In this document: positions 34,261 through 47,762 of the stretch, piece after piece
Position numbering within the stretch: position 1 is the stretch's first letter
Layout of the letters: every line of letters begins with the position of its first letter
Assembly (NCBI GenBank): GCA_021234155.1
Contig: JAJEKV010000014.1
Span: forward strand, 21,095,513 to 21,159,512
DNA from: Isoetes taiwanensis
Taxonomy: Eukaryota; Streptophyta; Lycopodiopsida; Isoetales; Isoetaceae
Direction of reading: 5' to 3'
Length of the DNA: 64,000 nt
The notes under the pieces: generated by a model
What the model saw: the letters and a program-made list of their open reading frames with translations, nothing else
Told to the model about the DNA's origin: nothing
Databases searched by the model: none
Translations under genes and position numbers: made by a program

Positions 34261-34774
34261 AATGGCCCTATTTGGTACTCGGCTGGTGTGATCTGGATAA
34301 AACGTGTAGACAAAGCGGAGGCGCTTACGGGATCGGCGAGGGGTGTTTGAGGATGGGGAAGGGGAGAGAAAGGAAGCGGCCGGGGATGAATTTATTTATG
34401 CAAATCTTTGAAGTGCGGCCAGTCGCCTCCGAGACCTTCGACCCGATGCCTCATTCATTAAAACGATGTTCATGATCATGATTTGATGTCATATAATGTA
34501 GATGCCTTGCTTTTTGCATTGATTAAACTTACCGGATGCATTTAATAATCCTTCTCTATTTACTTGCGGGAGAGAATAGCCTGGAGGACATGGAATGCTA
34601 AGGGAGCGCGAAGTGATTGTAATTAGCGATAGCTCCCGGGAGGAAGATTCCGTGAACCAATCCGTTGTGGAATGTGAAGGTAGACATGATGCTTTGGCTT
34701 GGGAAGAGGCACAAGAAATTAAGTGAAGGGCGTTTGCAATGCTGTCCAAGAACTTCGTTTGGCATTGTCCCACA

Positions 34775-35110
34775 CATTAGACCGGATTGATCTAAGCGCA
34801 GCTCCTGCGAAAGCATAGACCGGGATGCCGTTATCCTGTTCGTTACGTTCCGAAGAAGCCACGCATAATCACCGCCTTGCTCGCCTCGCTCGCTTTGCCG
34901 CAGCGCAGCGAGCACGCGAGGCCTGCTCACCGCGGCCTCCTGGGTCGGAAGAAGGTATGTCGTGGTCGCGGGCGCTTATGGGTGGCCTCCGCGATCTTGT
35001 GTAACTCCTATGAGTTTTTCCCCGTAGATTCTCCGTGTGGCATCGCAAGGCACCTCCTCACGCATTCCATGCGCTCGCTAGCAGTGTCTGTGGCAGCCTC
35101 AACTGCCCAA
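34775..35110. other. Spacer of the inverted repeat
   Basis: Unique sequence between the arms, GC-rich at the centre. GCTCGCT (34888-34894) and AGCGAGC (34907-34913) form a 7-bp stem. It could act as a recognition hairpin, but nothing proves that. Confidence 0.4.
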
Positions 35111-35859
35111 TGTGGGACAATGCCAAACGAAGTTCCCTCGGACAGCATTGCAAACGCCCTTCTCACCTCTTGTGCCTCTTCCCAAGCCAAAGATCGTCTA
35201 CCTTCGCTCCAATTCTCGCGACATTCCACAACGGATTGGTTCACTGGAATCTTCCTCTGGAGCTACCGCTAATTACAATCACTTCAAGGCCCTCAAAGAT
35301 TCCATGTCTCCTCGCCATTCTCCCCCCGGTAAATAGAGAAGGATTATTTAAATGCAGAAGGATTATTAAATGCATCTGCGTGTTTAACCGAATGCAAAAG
35401 GCAAGGCATCTACATTATATGACATCGAAAATCATGATCATGAACATCAAGCGGAATGAATGAGGCATCCGGTCGTGAAGGTCCGAGGCGTCGACCCCAA
35501 AGACTTGCATAAATAAATTCATCCCCGCCGCTTCCTTTCTTCCTCCGCTTTCTTCCCCATCCTCAAACACCCCTCACAGATCCCGTAAGCTTCCTCCGCT
35601 TGCCTACACGCCTTTCTGTATCACACCAGTCGAAAGTATCAAACAAAATATTCTTACATCTACAGAAGTACAAACGGCCTAGCATTATTCGCCAAGCTGC
35701 TTGAACTCTTTCCAAGGAGACAAAGAATGAGTTATTGGAGAGAACCCACGAGCTGCATAATCTACCTAAATCTACCTAAATCTACCTGCATGATACCGAA
35801 CGTAATGGAATGCCCGAGGCAAGAGGTTTTTGTTATCTAGCATGATCAGGTGCTTCACC

Positions 35860-36730
35860 TCACCTGCACCATACATTGCATACAATTCTTTACTCACAGC
35901 AATCTGATCTGCAGTTACGTTGTGCAGGTGCACTTTGAAATGTTACTTGCCCATGTCTTTTAGGCAGTACCGGGCAATGCCTTCAAAACAATGCAATTTG
36001 CTCCCACGGAGAGCCTTGCAGAGAATCATAGCACCTGGAGGCCTGTTTTGATTTCAACCCAGAAAGTTTTTTATTCTAACGTTGACACTAGCAGGAGTTT
36101 TTGAATCTAAGCGCATAACGGCCTGCACATGTAAGTGGTCTAGAGAGGAGCCCCTCTCTAGAGCTACTACTCCTGCCCTGCAATTTTCCTTCAGAAATTC
36201 CACCATCCTTGTGTAGAGTGCCTGGGGCACATCGCAACCACCAAACACAACTGTGACTGAAACATCCAAGAAGACTGGCATGTCTACAACTTCCTCTCCA
36301 GGACCCCCACCAATATCTGCTCCAACGCATTCTTCGATGATACTCGGGCCCCGTCTTCCCCTTCCTCTACCCTTCCTCTCCCATATCCACCACCTTTGCC
36401 TCTGCCATAAGTCTGCACATACTCTTCCACCTCCTCTGCAACATGGGGCCCAACAGATTCTGTCACACAGTCTGCCTGCCCGAGTTTCTTCCCTCCTCCA
36501 GAAGCAGCATTGCTTCCTCCTCTTCCCCCCTTCTTGCTCTTCTCAGCACGGCTCTGAACAGTGGGTTTTGGAAACAAGGAGGGAGCTCTGTCTTCATACA
36601 CAGCATCAGGAACAGGTTGCCGAATCCCGCGGTTCGAATCTTCCCCAACTTCCCTCTGCACGTCAAATCGTCCCTCCCCGTGGACAAGAACATCCCCAGC
36701 TGTGGCTGCAACATCAGCCCATGTGACAGA
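35860..36730 (-). pseudogene. HUH (Rep-like) endonuclease, right-arm copy
   Basis: Inverted counterpart of the left-arm gene. The DHLHVQAVM segment is intact (in 36281-36057), and the upstream region keeps the frame that the left arm lost. It has other breaks: a frame change in the Gly/Arg-rich linker (about 36285-36360), a TGA at 36054-36056 where the left arm has TAA (probably both from TGG), and a TAA just after the YCLKDMGK motif. Because the two arms carry different lesions, they have decayed independently. The Gly at AGYCLK is Arg here. Family discussion as for the left copy. Confidence 0.6.
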
Positions 36731-37382
36731 CCTGCCAGCATCTCCGGGGCTCTTCCTCCTAGCCTCTGCTGGCCTGCTGCCCTGCTGCTCTCAGGCCTCA
36801 AACCGTGCTCATCAAGGCTGTACATGCATTGCCTGCCCTCCTTATCCCTGCAAATTCCACACACAGAGATCTCACACCTGAGGCATCTTCTATACCTTCA
36901 CCCTCAATCTTGCATCCCTTCTCATCATCATTCTGACGCACCTGTCTGCCTATGCTTCTCTGCCTACACTACTGGAAAACACAGATGACAAAAAGAAGGA
37001 ATAGAGCCTCACCTAGGCGCTCCACGCCGAGCAGGCGATCACGGCTGAGGCGAAACCGGCGGCATAGAATGGCCAGCGACCATCGTGGCCCTTGTTCGAT
37101 TGTTGCTTGATTCTATTTTTGCTTGATTCTGACACCGTCTCCTTTCCCATTCGAGCCAGTGGAGGCTCCAAATTTCTTTTCTCACACCATTGAGTTCACT
37201 TAAAAAAACATGCCACACACAGACAACACTGAAATAGAAACTTGCCCCTCACAACAAAAAAGCAGCTCAAACATACACACACATATCATTTTCAATACAA
37301 TGCAATACCAGTAACCAGAATCATAGTTTCCACCATTGCGAGAATACCCTCCCGCAATACAAAACAGATTGGGTAAACTTAA

Positions 37383-40300
37383 TAGGCGACAAATTGTCTG
37401 GTAAGACTTAAAAAAGTTTTTGAACCCTGAGCTGAAATTGAGGGATTTTCGAATTCTATGTTGTTGGCTCAACCAATGTAGCCGCATAAGAATGCACCAT
37501 CGGCAAAATATGCGACCGGATTATGACATGGACAGATATTCTGATATGTTGCAGTCTAAATTATATGTTGTACGCATGTTAAAGAAAATACTAAACAAAT
37601 TTCAGATTTCGTTTTTAGATTTCGTTCGGACCTAGGTGGCTTCAAATATGCGATCCACATTAACAAAGTTCTTTATGGTATTAGAGATAGAAAGCTTTAC
37701 CTCAAAAGGATGTAACCTGACACGGAGCACAATAAGAAGCAATTTCACTTCTATGCGTTCCCGCAATCTTTTTTTATTGTAACAATGAACCAAGTTACTG
37801 ATCTTCTTAAAATGGTGAAGACTCGAAAATAAATAGGAAGGAAGATGGTGTCAATCCTCCTTCCAAGGCTCCCATCATTCAATCATGGCTTTTTGCACCA
37901 TCAGAGGAATGCTATAGTTCCCCTGAATCCAAACTGGCACGAAATTCCTTGCACATCTCTACGTAACTCTCCAAGTACGTTGCATACCAATCCTGGTTAC
38001 TCTTCCACACTTATCAATCCTATAAATTATAGCATTTTCTGCATTCTCGACTGCATATTGAAAATGAAAACAGTAATAGACGAGGATTTGACTTTTCAAT
38101 TTCCGTTCTGATATCTATTCATGCCATTAGCAGAGGAACACATAGAGACATCGAATAAGAAGGCAACCTGAGAAGGAAGAGGAGGAAGAGGAAGATTTGA
38201 TATGTCAAAGTATGGTGATAACGAAAGAGGATGAGGAGAAGGAAGATTTGGAAAAACACGATGGAGATGACTTTCGGTATCAATGATAACTTATGGGGTT
38301 TTTTCCATCAAGGTTAATTTGAAATGCATTATCACTATTCCAGAATCCTTATTCGTTTAAATTCATAGTATGTAGCACTCAATTCAGTTCAGAATACTAA
38401 GTAGAAAAGGAGCTGAGCCAAAAGAAAAAGCAACTTTTAAGAAGGCAGAATGAACTAAGAAACAAGCAATATGTCGCACCTTGCAGAGCGTACCCTGAGA
38501 TTACAAAACTGGAAGGTGTCATTTGATAGTAGAAATGATAAATTTTATTTAAAATTATCTGAGTATCCAATACCACTGAGGGAAAGCTGAAACATCGATA
38601 TGCAGTCAAAGCTTCTTTTGCTATACAAGCATACCTAGGAGACCAAAGGAATAATCACTCCTATAAAGCTGTTGTCTGACTACAATAATATATCAGCACA
38701 TACTTATCACCATAATGTATACCTAGGAATAATCACATGGTAAGGTAGAGAGGCTAATGTAGGAAAAAGGAAGAATTTTATGAGGGAAATTGCAGCGAGG
38801 TATAGACCATCATAAGACCATCATAACATACTTATGTGGAGGCTACATAACCCAGATGGCAAAAAGAAAGGACCTGGTCTTTAAAGATAACAAGCATCGT
38901 CAATGGTTATCACTACTTCTAAAAGCCAGTCAATATTACCTCATAATTCCAGCTGCCATGCAAGGACTTATCTTCTGGATCTCCCCAAATGTAAAGATAG
39001 GAACTTACTGTATCATTGCCACTTTCCTTCTGACCATCCTGGCATTAGAAATGGTATGAGGTGCACACAAGATGTAATTTTCCAATAAGAATCTATTATA
39101 TTCCAGCAAATGTTTACCAAGAGGAAACTGTCTATCTTTATTCTTTTGTATTCCACATCTTCAAACTTATCTAGCACTTGAAGCTCCTTATCTGATAATC
39201 CGAAAAGTACCTGTACATGCAAACTAAGATTCATTCCACAAAAATGACACAATTGTATCAAAGACAAGTGCCATTTGCTAAACTCTTGTGCACACAGTGC
39301 CTTAGTCAGGAAGACTTTTCGTAAACCTAATCTTTTTCACCATTTGCAATTTCAGTGTCATTCAGCCTAGATGTAACAAACATAAACTTCGACAAATGCA
39401 TCAACTTTAATTACAATCTACATGGTTCTGATAGCAAGAATCATCTTCAAATGCTATAAATGGATCCAGTATTTTGAAGAATTGCGTGACTGTTGCAGAA
39501 AATCTCTTACTAGCGTGGTTCAAAATTGCAAACACTATACCTTGCCCGTTAGTCTGCCTTTTTGGAGAAAAGAAGCGGCAGGATATATACGGTTCTCAAC
39601 ACTATAACGGTGGCTGCAAAAAAAAAGGGAATGAGGAATTAAACCAGGAAGACTCAAAATGAAATTTCCACATACTATTCGGGTACGAAGGCAGGGGATG
39701 ATCTCGGCGGCCGGCTGAGCAGAGCGAGAAGCACTTCCTCGGCTAACAGAGTTCCATAGACAAACAAATTATGAGACCCTGCCATTCCCACTGCTTGCTA
39801 CACGATGAATATGTCCCATTAGCCTAAATATGCTTGATAATGCCGAATATTCCGAGAAAAATAATTTCTGTGATACCTCCAGCACGTTTTAAAAGGGATT
39901 CCAATTCCATTCCATGGGAAAAAAAAAAAAAATCAACTCCATATGGAGGGGGTAAAAATAGGATATGCCATGGGTATACCATGTAGAAAGTGGAGATTCG
40001 TGGAGGAAGATGATTTGAGGGTTGCGATCAAATATGTGGGATTAAGCAACAAAACACCTTGTGAACAGAGAAGTACTATCAGTTCGATGAAGCTCATGTA
40101 TGCAGTAATCGAAGTTGCATTGGATTGGAATTATCTCGAGTTCAATCGATTTAGATTGGCCTTGCATCATCCGGATTTTTTCATTCAGATTTGTTTTCAG
40201 ATTTTCCCTTTCAGACTTATTCTCGGATTTCTTTATTCGAGCAAGACTTGCATTCTGACGAAGTGTTCGTCTAATGTGGCCATCGATTTGGATTCGCCTT

Positions 40301-41734
40301 ATATCGGGTTGTCACTTGCAAAAGACAGAGAAGCTCCCGGATTTTTTCATTCAGATTTGTTCTCAGATTTTTCTCTCTCATATTTGTTCTCATATTGCAA
40401 TCCTTTGTGCGACAACGCGTTATTTGGGTTGCCCCATAGGGTTGGAGGTTGAGGATCTAGCATATGCCACAAAATATGCGATTATTTAGATGGTGGATAT
40501 GTTGCCTAAGTCTGATTTGGATGGTAGAGATGTGGCCTAGAGATAAGGGACTCGTAAAAGTGAGGAATTTCTTCTATTTCCAGGTTTTGTTTTTCTTCTT
40601 TGGGTTCTTGAAGTGAAGTGATGGTTAACTGGGAGTGTTGACAAGCTAGTATTGTTTTTATTTTAGTACAAAATGTTTGGGGTTACTTGAAGTGAAGTGA
40701 TGGTTTAAGTGGGAGTGTTGACAAGCTAGTATTGTTTTTGGGTTGCCCGAAGGGCAATCCCTAGGCATGGTGGTGAGGAGTGAGGAATATTCGTTCAATA
40801 TCCGAAATGTGAGGCCGAGATACGTGGTTAGGCTGGAATTTGTAATGAATATGCTTTTTTGGTGGCCAAAGATAAGACAAAAAAAAAGGATATGGAACTT
40901 GCAATACTTACTAAACGGAGTGCACTCAAGTATGTTGTAGACTGAGAAGCTGCATACAGTGCCTGGATCGCATGCATTGTGGCCGCCAGAGGTAAGTAGA
41001 ATGCTCATTCTCGAAGAGCAAAAAAAAAGATTCCAATTCACCAGTTTGTTTCTTTATGGAGTTGCGCGAATATTCTTGAAGAACAGGTTGCATGCGGATA
41101 GATTTCAATTCATCCTTGGCATTCCGGTCTTCTCCTCCCATCATCAGACCCCGGAGTGACAGACAAGCCATAAAAAATCCAATTTTGTAGCACAAAATAA
41201 AGTCGATCATAAATTAAACTTAAGGTTTAAGGGTATTTTGGGGTCGTGCATTTGGTAAGCTTTTAATGGATTTCTAAGGAAATGGGTCTAATATCAATCA
41301 GGTATGGACTTACAAATTGGTGGATTTCCAACGAACCGTTGTGAAAAGTCATTTATGGCAAACGGAACAAATAAGGTGTAGTTGTTTAGAGAGCCATTTA
41401 TTTGCATTGACATACACAGGGAACATCTCAACATCATGCTAGATTGCATATATTCCTTAAGCATTTTGTGTAGTAGACGTGGAATCTAAATAGTAGCTTT
41501 TATGTGCACCATTGTGTAGTGCTATAGTAGAAGTGGCTGCACAATAGGAAGCAACAGCCTCAACTTAGATCACGTTATAATGCCCAAGACAAATAGATTT
41601 TTATGATGTTATTGGCAGTCATTTTTAATATACCTAGATGAAAGCAACTGAATAAGTAGGGAAGCGTAAACTGGTAGCATCCCTATTTAGGTTAGTTACA
41701 ACGATCTTAGACACATACCATTACATTACACGCA
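37383..41734. other. Intergenic, no gene recognised
   Basis: AT-rich, only short ORFs without motifs. Local repeats: GGATTTTTTCATTCAGATTT at about 40171 and 40339, and a duplication around 40600-40742. A hairpin GCCC-GAA-GGGC follows at 40745-40755. Confidence 0.4.
40600..40742. repeat. Tandem duplication, about 80 bp
   Basis: GAAGTGAAGTGATGGTT followed by GGGAGTGTTGACAAGCTAGT and ATTGTTTTT occurs twice in a row with small differences. Confidence 0.75.
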
Positions 41735-42128
41735 TTAAAATTAAATTCCCCCTTAAACCCCCTTTTGTTTGGGTGCATATTCACACGGGGGGTGACGCAG
41801 GGCAGCGAGAGCCCTTATAATTATGTTTTGCACGTACAAAATCAACACCATATAGTATATTGCCTGAAATCTTATAGTATTTTACAAATTTTGTTATACA
41901 GTATAACAAATTCTGTACATCCATTCCCCACAAAGAGGAACTTTGTGTAAGGTGTAGATTAAGGAATAAGGGGAGAATATGCCTATCCAACAGCTCTCGC
42001 TGCCCTGCGTCACCCCCCGTGTGAATATGCACCCAAACAAAAGGGGGTTTAAGGGGGAATTTAATTTTAATGCGTGTAATGTAATGGTATGTGTTATATG
42101 TTAAAAAAAAAATTTGCCCCTTCGGGGC
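41735..42128 (-). mobile_element. Foldback element FB3 (complete arms)
   Basis: Arms from about 41720 and to about 42090 mirror each other through ATGGTATGTGT, CCCCCTTAAACCCCC and ATTCACACGGGGGGTGACGC. The GC hairpin (GCCCCTTCGGGGC, 42116-42128) lies at the right, so the copy is inverted relative to FB2. Spacer shared with the family. No protein. Confidence 0.75.
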
Positions 42129-45100
42129 CAAAAACAAACAACGTTACATGACACTTGGATGAGTTGATGTTGCGAATATAAGTAAAACAAAACAAAACAA
42201 GTGTACATTTAAAATAGACTAGTAAAGGTGCCCGGCGTTGCCAGGCATAAGTAAGGTCGTATTGCAAGGCACGATGAAGTTGTAGATGTCCTTAGATGTA
42301 ATGAAGTCTTGATATTAAATGCATTGAGGTGCCCGAACACGACAAATCGTTGTATTATATTTGAATTTATGCATTTATAGGTGGCACAAATGAATTTATG
42401 GTTTTATGTATTGAAATAGCAATAGGCATTTTTTCTTCCAAAAAATCTAAAGTCCTATGTAAGACAAACTCATGAATCAAACTTGAAAGCGGCACTGTGA
42501 TGAGGGCCAAGGAAGATATTGTACTTGTTGGATGCAGCAAATGTTTCTATGTGCAAGAGAACTTGGAAGTAACACTATCTTGAGTTCCAAAGAAGATATT
42601 GGATGCAGCAAATGTCTCTATGTGCAATTACAACAAATAGGTTGTGTCAATTTTTATCCATATATGCTCGTGTATGAATTGTTTGATGAGCAACATTATT
42701 ATTCAGCGTAATGTCTTTCATACCATGTATTGCAATTGTGAGAAGCACCCTAGTTATCCACGCCATGTTGGCAAGGGAAGCTTTGAAACTACATTATGAT
42801 TTTATGTCGGTTATAGACGATAGAACATGCAAAAACATAAAAGCAAAGATTTTATGACTGGTTATATCCTCATGAATAGCTGCGATGAGATTGTGGAGAT
42901 GCGCTTATTTTGCTTCAGTCTTTAACCTATTGGACCATAATACACTTTCCCTCAAGTGTTATAGTTGGGACCAAATCTTAATTGTTCGATGTTGCTATGC
43001 GGGATGGCAAAAAACAAAGAAAAAAAAGTGGATACGACCATCGAACTTGGGTGTTATGCGCTATTATAATAATCTAAGGGCTCTGCTGCTTAATTGTTAT
43101 AGAAATTGGGCACAACACCCTCATTCCAAAGTGTCATCCCTCCCATGACATATGCATAAATTAGACATTTTTCTTGCCTTGTTCAACTGTCTTTCATATG
43201 GTTGATTTCAAAAATATTTATAATTTTGTATCTATTTTCCTTTATTGCTAAATATAATATGGTGATCCAAAGGTGGGGATACGGGGCATGCCTAGGTATT
43301 GTTTATTCCAACATGTAGAGGCAAGGAAAACACTTGTTTTATGGGCATCTCATTTTATATTACGTAAAGGCTGGGTGCAAACTATAGCTTATTTGGATTA
43401 CTTCAGCTTATTTGCATTGTTTAGGGGCTATAGTTTACATTCTAGAGCCTCTACCCCATGGGCTTGAAGGTAAAACAAAGGTCTCAGTAAAACCCTATTA
43501 AACTTCAGAAATTATCATATGCATGCAACTGTCCAACAACCATTCATGTTTAGTTTTTCTCCCATTTGAGATTGCATTATGAGATTTATAGCTTGCATTA
43601 AGATTTATACATTATAGAATTCTAAAAACATGGAGAATAGGTAGTTAACCAATTTTGACAAACAGAAACAAAGAAAAAATTGTTAATGACTATAATTGGA
43701 GATGGCTATAACAGGAGATGAGCAGGAGAGCATATTATCAAGTTCTGTAATCGCAATAGGTATGGACTTGTTTTCCATAAATACTTACACATTCTAGATA
43801 TGTCAATACATAATTGCTTAAATCCAACGTGTTGCATCTTCTGTCAATGCAGTGATCACTTGAAATTATTTGCAAATGCATTTTGGCTTGCAGTGCATCC
43901 CATTGCATGTATATACATAATTTAGACACCAGATCGTATATATTTTACCAAATGCCACCATGAGTTGTTGCCTATGGAAGCAAATAAGCACGAATCTTAG
44001 ATCTTAGAGGAATGATGTTAAGAATGAAGCTGCCATAAAGCTGCAAACTTCTGCACATTGATCTCCATATACATCTGGTTTGGCCTGATTTATAACTTCA
44101 TATTATCACGGCAACGAATTCTTGGATACACAGATATTCAAAGACTAACGAACCTCATATTCAAGGTTGGAAACATCGTTTGTTAATAATACCTAAAGCA
44201 TTGAAGCAGATTACGCCACAAATCTCATATGTTCTAGAAACCACTCTGGCATGCTCTGGTTGTGGTCCATAATTAAAAAAACACGGCTCCTGCACCATTG
44301 ATACTGTAAGTTTCTACAAAAGAGACATCGAATATCCCTTGCATCTCTAGACATCATGACAATCTCTTTGCATAGATATCTGATGCACACAAAGTTAAAA
44401 CAAAGAATGTCACCTGCTAGAAGTTGCATCTCATATCTGCTAAGTTGATGCGTTTTGCTGCAAGGATGTACACTTGATGTACACTTGAAGCGTGGCACAA
44501 TGTCGTCTCATTGTTCAAACAGAGGAAAAGACATACAATTTTTACTCAAATCATTGGCATAATATATAAAGAATTACCTGCAATGCAGGGTTCAAGTGAG
44601 GAAGCGAGCTTGAAGCTCAAAAGTCTTTCGAATGTAGAATATTGATCCTGCATGTTCATTACCCAAGTCTGTGAAATCGTTCAATGCCATAAGATGCCAA
44701 ATTTTCTTCCTTTAGCTCCGTATTCTGACACATAGTGGAAATAATTTGGTTTTATATAGCACGATGACTGGGGTAATCAGCTTCAAGGGAATGAGCTGTG
44801 ATGCAATAGGCAGCAAATAATATACATAGAACATCTTATTTGCCAGCATCCTACAAATTTGAAGCCGCTCCTAAAATCTTCAAATTCAAGTTGTATCTAT
44901 AACAGTCATGGTACTGTCATATGGTTGCATCATGATCAATTGCATTGAGCAACATCAAAGGCTTCAAAAAACAGGCACACAAAATGTTGCACCATGACAT
45001 TAAGCATAGTATACCTTCTTGTAAGTAGCCTGCATTGGACATCTGTTTGCAAGCTATACCAAGCAAAAGTTTTAGGCCTGTAGAGGTAAATAGTTAGGGC

Positions 45101-45516
45101 TTGAAATTTTTGACATATGATGACTCTGTCATCAGATATGTGGTGACCAAATAGCTTAGCATCACAAATAACACAGTAAATGCCAAGATCCCTTGACTGC
45201 AATAGGAATTACCTCAGATTCTTGTGAAACAATTACTGAATTGAAATCCATGTGAAAAGAAATGACCTGCACATGAACCAATCGCTTTCAAAAACCATAA
45301 AGAAAAATCGAATCTCACTCGAGGAAACTTTAATCATGTAATGAGGAACCTTGCCTCTCCAACTGTAATTGCATGACCCTGATTATGATGTAGAAGAAAC
45401 TATGGCCACCTGCAAACGTCAATAGCTGCAATATTAACCTGTTAAAAATAACATGTATTGCCTCAAGTGTTTTCACAAATCAGTATCGAGACCATGCTAG
45501 TTATATGGTCATAAAT
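42129..45516. other. Intergenic, no gene recognised
   Basis: Partial repeat of GGAAGATATTG...GGATGCAGCAAATGT (about 42510 and 42590). No ORF with a recognisable domain and no RNA gene. Confidence 0.4.
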
Positions 45517-46981
45517 CCCATCGATCCGAGCCATCGGATCGCCATTCTGGGAAGGGACAAACACCTATATTAGGCCATTTCCGTCTTCGGCCCGGTTATC
45601 GGCGTCTTCTCACAGCAGCTCTTCTTCTTCTCTCGTGGCTTCTCTCCCTTCCCGCCTTATCTCGGATCTTCTAGCCTTTCCTTGTCCATTGCTTCTTTCC
45701 TCCCAGCCTTATCTTGGATCTTCTAGCCTCAGTTTGCCTTCCTCCTTTTCTCATATGCACAGCTCTTGAATTACAAAGTTTAGTTCATTTGCCTCCTCGA
45801 TTGGGCGTTTGCACGGTATAGCTTATGAGCTTTGGTTTTCTTTTTTTCTCATTTCGATGCATGCCAATCGTCCTATAATTTTGAGGTATGGGTTTCTTTC
45901 CAATCATGTTGCATGCCAATAGTCATGTTCCAGAGGAAGATTTAGTGGAATCTTACTTGTTTCTGGTCAATTTGCCTGATCCAATTTTGCTTCAAAGCCA
46001 TGTCTGCCAATTCTTTTCTGATCGTTGTTTTATGCATTGGGCGTGCACTTTTTCTTCTCACAGAGTCTGCTAGCGGATTGGTTTTGCAGAGGTAATGCAC
46101 GAATTGTTCTATTATGCTTAGCATGCTTGACGGCGGCCTGGAGTTCCCTGTTAACGATCATCCAACGGCAATCCGCTAAAGGAGCGAGTCTATCTTTGTG
46201 TGTGATCTTGTTCCAGTCCAGCATGCAAGGGCTTCATCCTGCTCGATCCTTGGGAGGCAGTGGATCTCTGGCTACGCTCGGCATTGGTGACTTCTTACTT
46301 TGCACCAGCTTGGATTCCACCATAGTTTTATGATTATGCACGTTCTGCTTCCTATGGATTTGGGCGCTCTTCTTATTCGGCGGAATGGGTTTAAGCCATG
46401 CAGTCACATGGTGCTAATATCTAGCCTCTGATTCTTGCTTTTCACCTCTGATTCAGCAATGGGTAATATTTTGGCCTCTGATTCTTGCTTTTTGCCAACC
46501 GCCTGCTCCATGCACTCCTATCTGATTGCCATCAACTCTATGGCATTGTGATACGAATCGACAGTTCCACAGCAATCCCCCTGTTCTATAAATCGTCTCC
46601 TTGCCATGCGGATTTCCCCTGGTTTTCTATTGGCATCTTATTTCACATATTTGCAATTTGATTGTTCCTGGACAGCAGATCGGCCAATCTCCTTCGATGT
46701 TTCTGTTCTCTGTGCTTCTTTGCTTTTTTTGCAGGGGACGGTTTTCTGGCGGACAGAAGGAGTAGCCGGATTCCTGTGTTCCGGCTTGCAGATTGCTGCT
46801 AGGTAGGTCTTCTGGGCCGCCGATCCGCCCTGCCACCTTCGGCTGGTTGAATCCAGCATTTTTTGCCCTCATCTCTTTCTGAGCCTGCCTCATCCCAGCT
46901 GCTTCCGGTGGACGAAACCCTCTTCTAGAGTTCTCCATGATCTTTTCTGCTTCTACCGGCACCTTTTCTGCTTCGAACCTA

Positions 46982-47046
46982 CCCATCCAAGGAATGTCGG
47001 TTCTATTGCTATCGCAATAGAACCGTGGCATTCCTAGGATGGGTCC
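46982..47046. repeat. C-type junction hairpin
   Basis: CCCATCCAAGGAAT and ATTCCTAGGATGGG flank the hairpin GGTTCTATTG-ctatcg-CAATAGAACC, giving a nearly perfect 60-base palindrome. On the minus strand it is the right end of C followed by a second, truncated C start of about 50 bases. Confidence 0.8.
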
Positions 47047-47654
47047 TATGATACAACTAGTTGGCCGATAGAAGAGGAATCTACCTCAAAGGAATGGAGC
47101 AAGCCAAAACGTCAAGAAAATAGAAGGCAAAAGGTGAACGAAGGGAAAATAGGCCACAAATGATGAATAGAACAAATCAGAAAAAAAGGGGCAACCCAAC
47201 ACAACTACAAAGCAAGGATGACATAAAACGGGGATAACGAGGGTAGAGGGCAAAGAACATGATATATGGACACCAACAAAGAAAAGAGAATTAAGGTGAA
47301 TCAAGAGAAGCCATGGTAAAAATAGAAATGAACGCCATGCATTCCAGAAAGACTAGTGTAATACACACATGATGGACCGAGGGAACTAATGGAGTCATTG
47401 GAATAGAAGAAGCAAGACCAAAGTGGAGGAAAAACGAGGCAATAAGCAAAAAGCAAGAAGGGCACGACACAAAGAAGTTAAGGGGGTCAAAGTGGAGCAA
47501 GGAAAATAGAAAGAAAAGACAAGGCAAATAAAAGCAACCACAAAAAAGGCACGACGCAAAGGAGTAATGGGGTCGAACTGGAATAGACAAATAAACTAAA
47601 AAAGGAATTAAAAGAGCGTCAAGAACCCAACAAAAAACTGAGAAGGAAAACACA

Positions 47655-47762
47655 TTACGTAAAGCACGTAGACTAAAAACGATATAGAATAATACTTCTA
47701 TGGACATATACGTAAAGCACGTAGACTAAAATGATATAGAATAATACTTTTATGGATATATG
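47655..47762. repeat. Tandem repeat, about 55 bp x 2
   Basis: ACGTAAAGCACGTAGACTAA followed by GATATAGAATAATACTT occurs twice. Confidence 0.8.

Larger units (their letters stand above)
32489..37382. mobile_element. Large inverted repeat with HUH/Rep-like genes in both arms
   Basis: The left arm 32489-34774 and right arm 35111-37382 are about 2.28 and 2.27 kb and are inverted copies along their length, with scattered substitutions and indels. A 336-bp unique spacer with a GCTCGCT/AGCGAGC hairpin (34888-34913) lies between. Outer edges share TTAAGTTTACC and GTATTGCGGGAGGGTATTC. Each arm carries the same decayed HUH endonuclease gene pointing to the spacer. It is either one foldback transposon or two copies inserted head to head. 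An element encoding an HUH enzyme without a helicase would be Replitron-like rather than Helitron. Confidence 0.75.

Noticed and set aside
32489-37382. Inverted arms as two LTRs of one retroelement
   Set aside because: LTRs are direct repeats, and the arms contain a coding gene and lack TG/CA ends.
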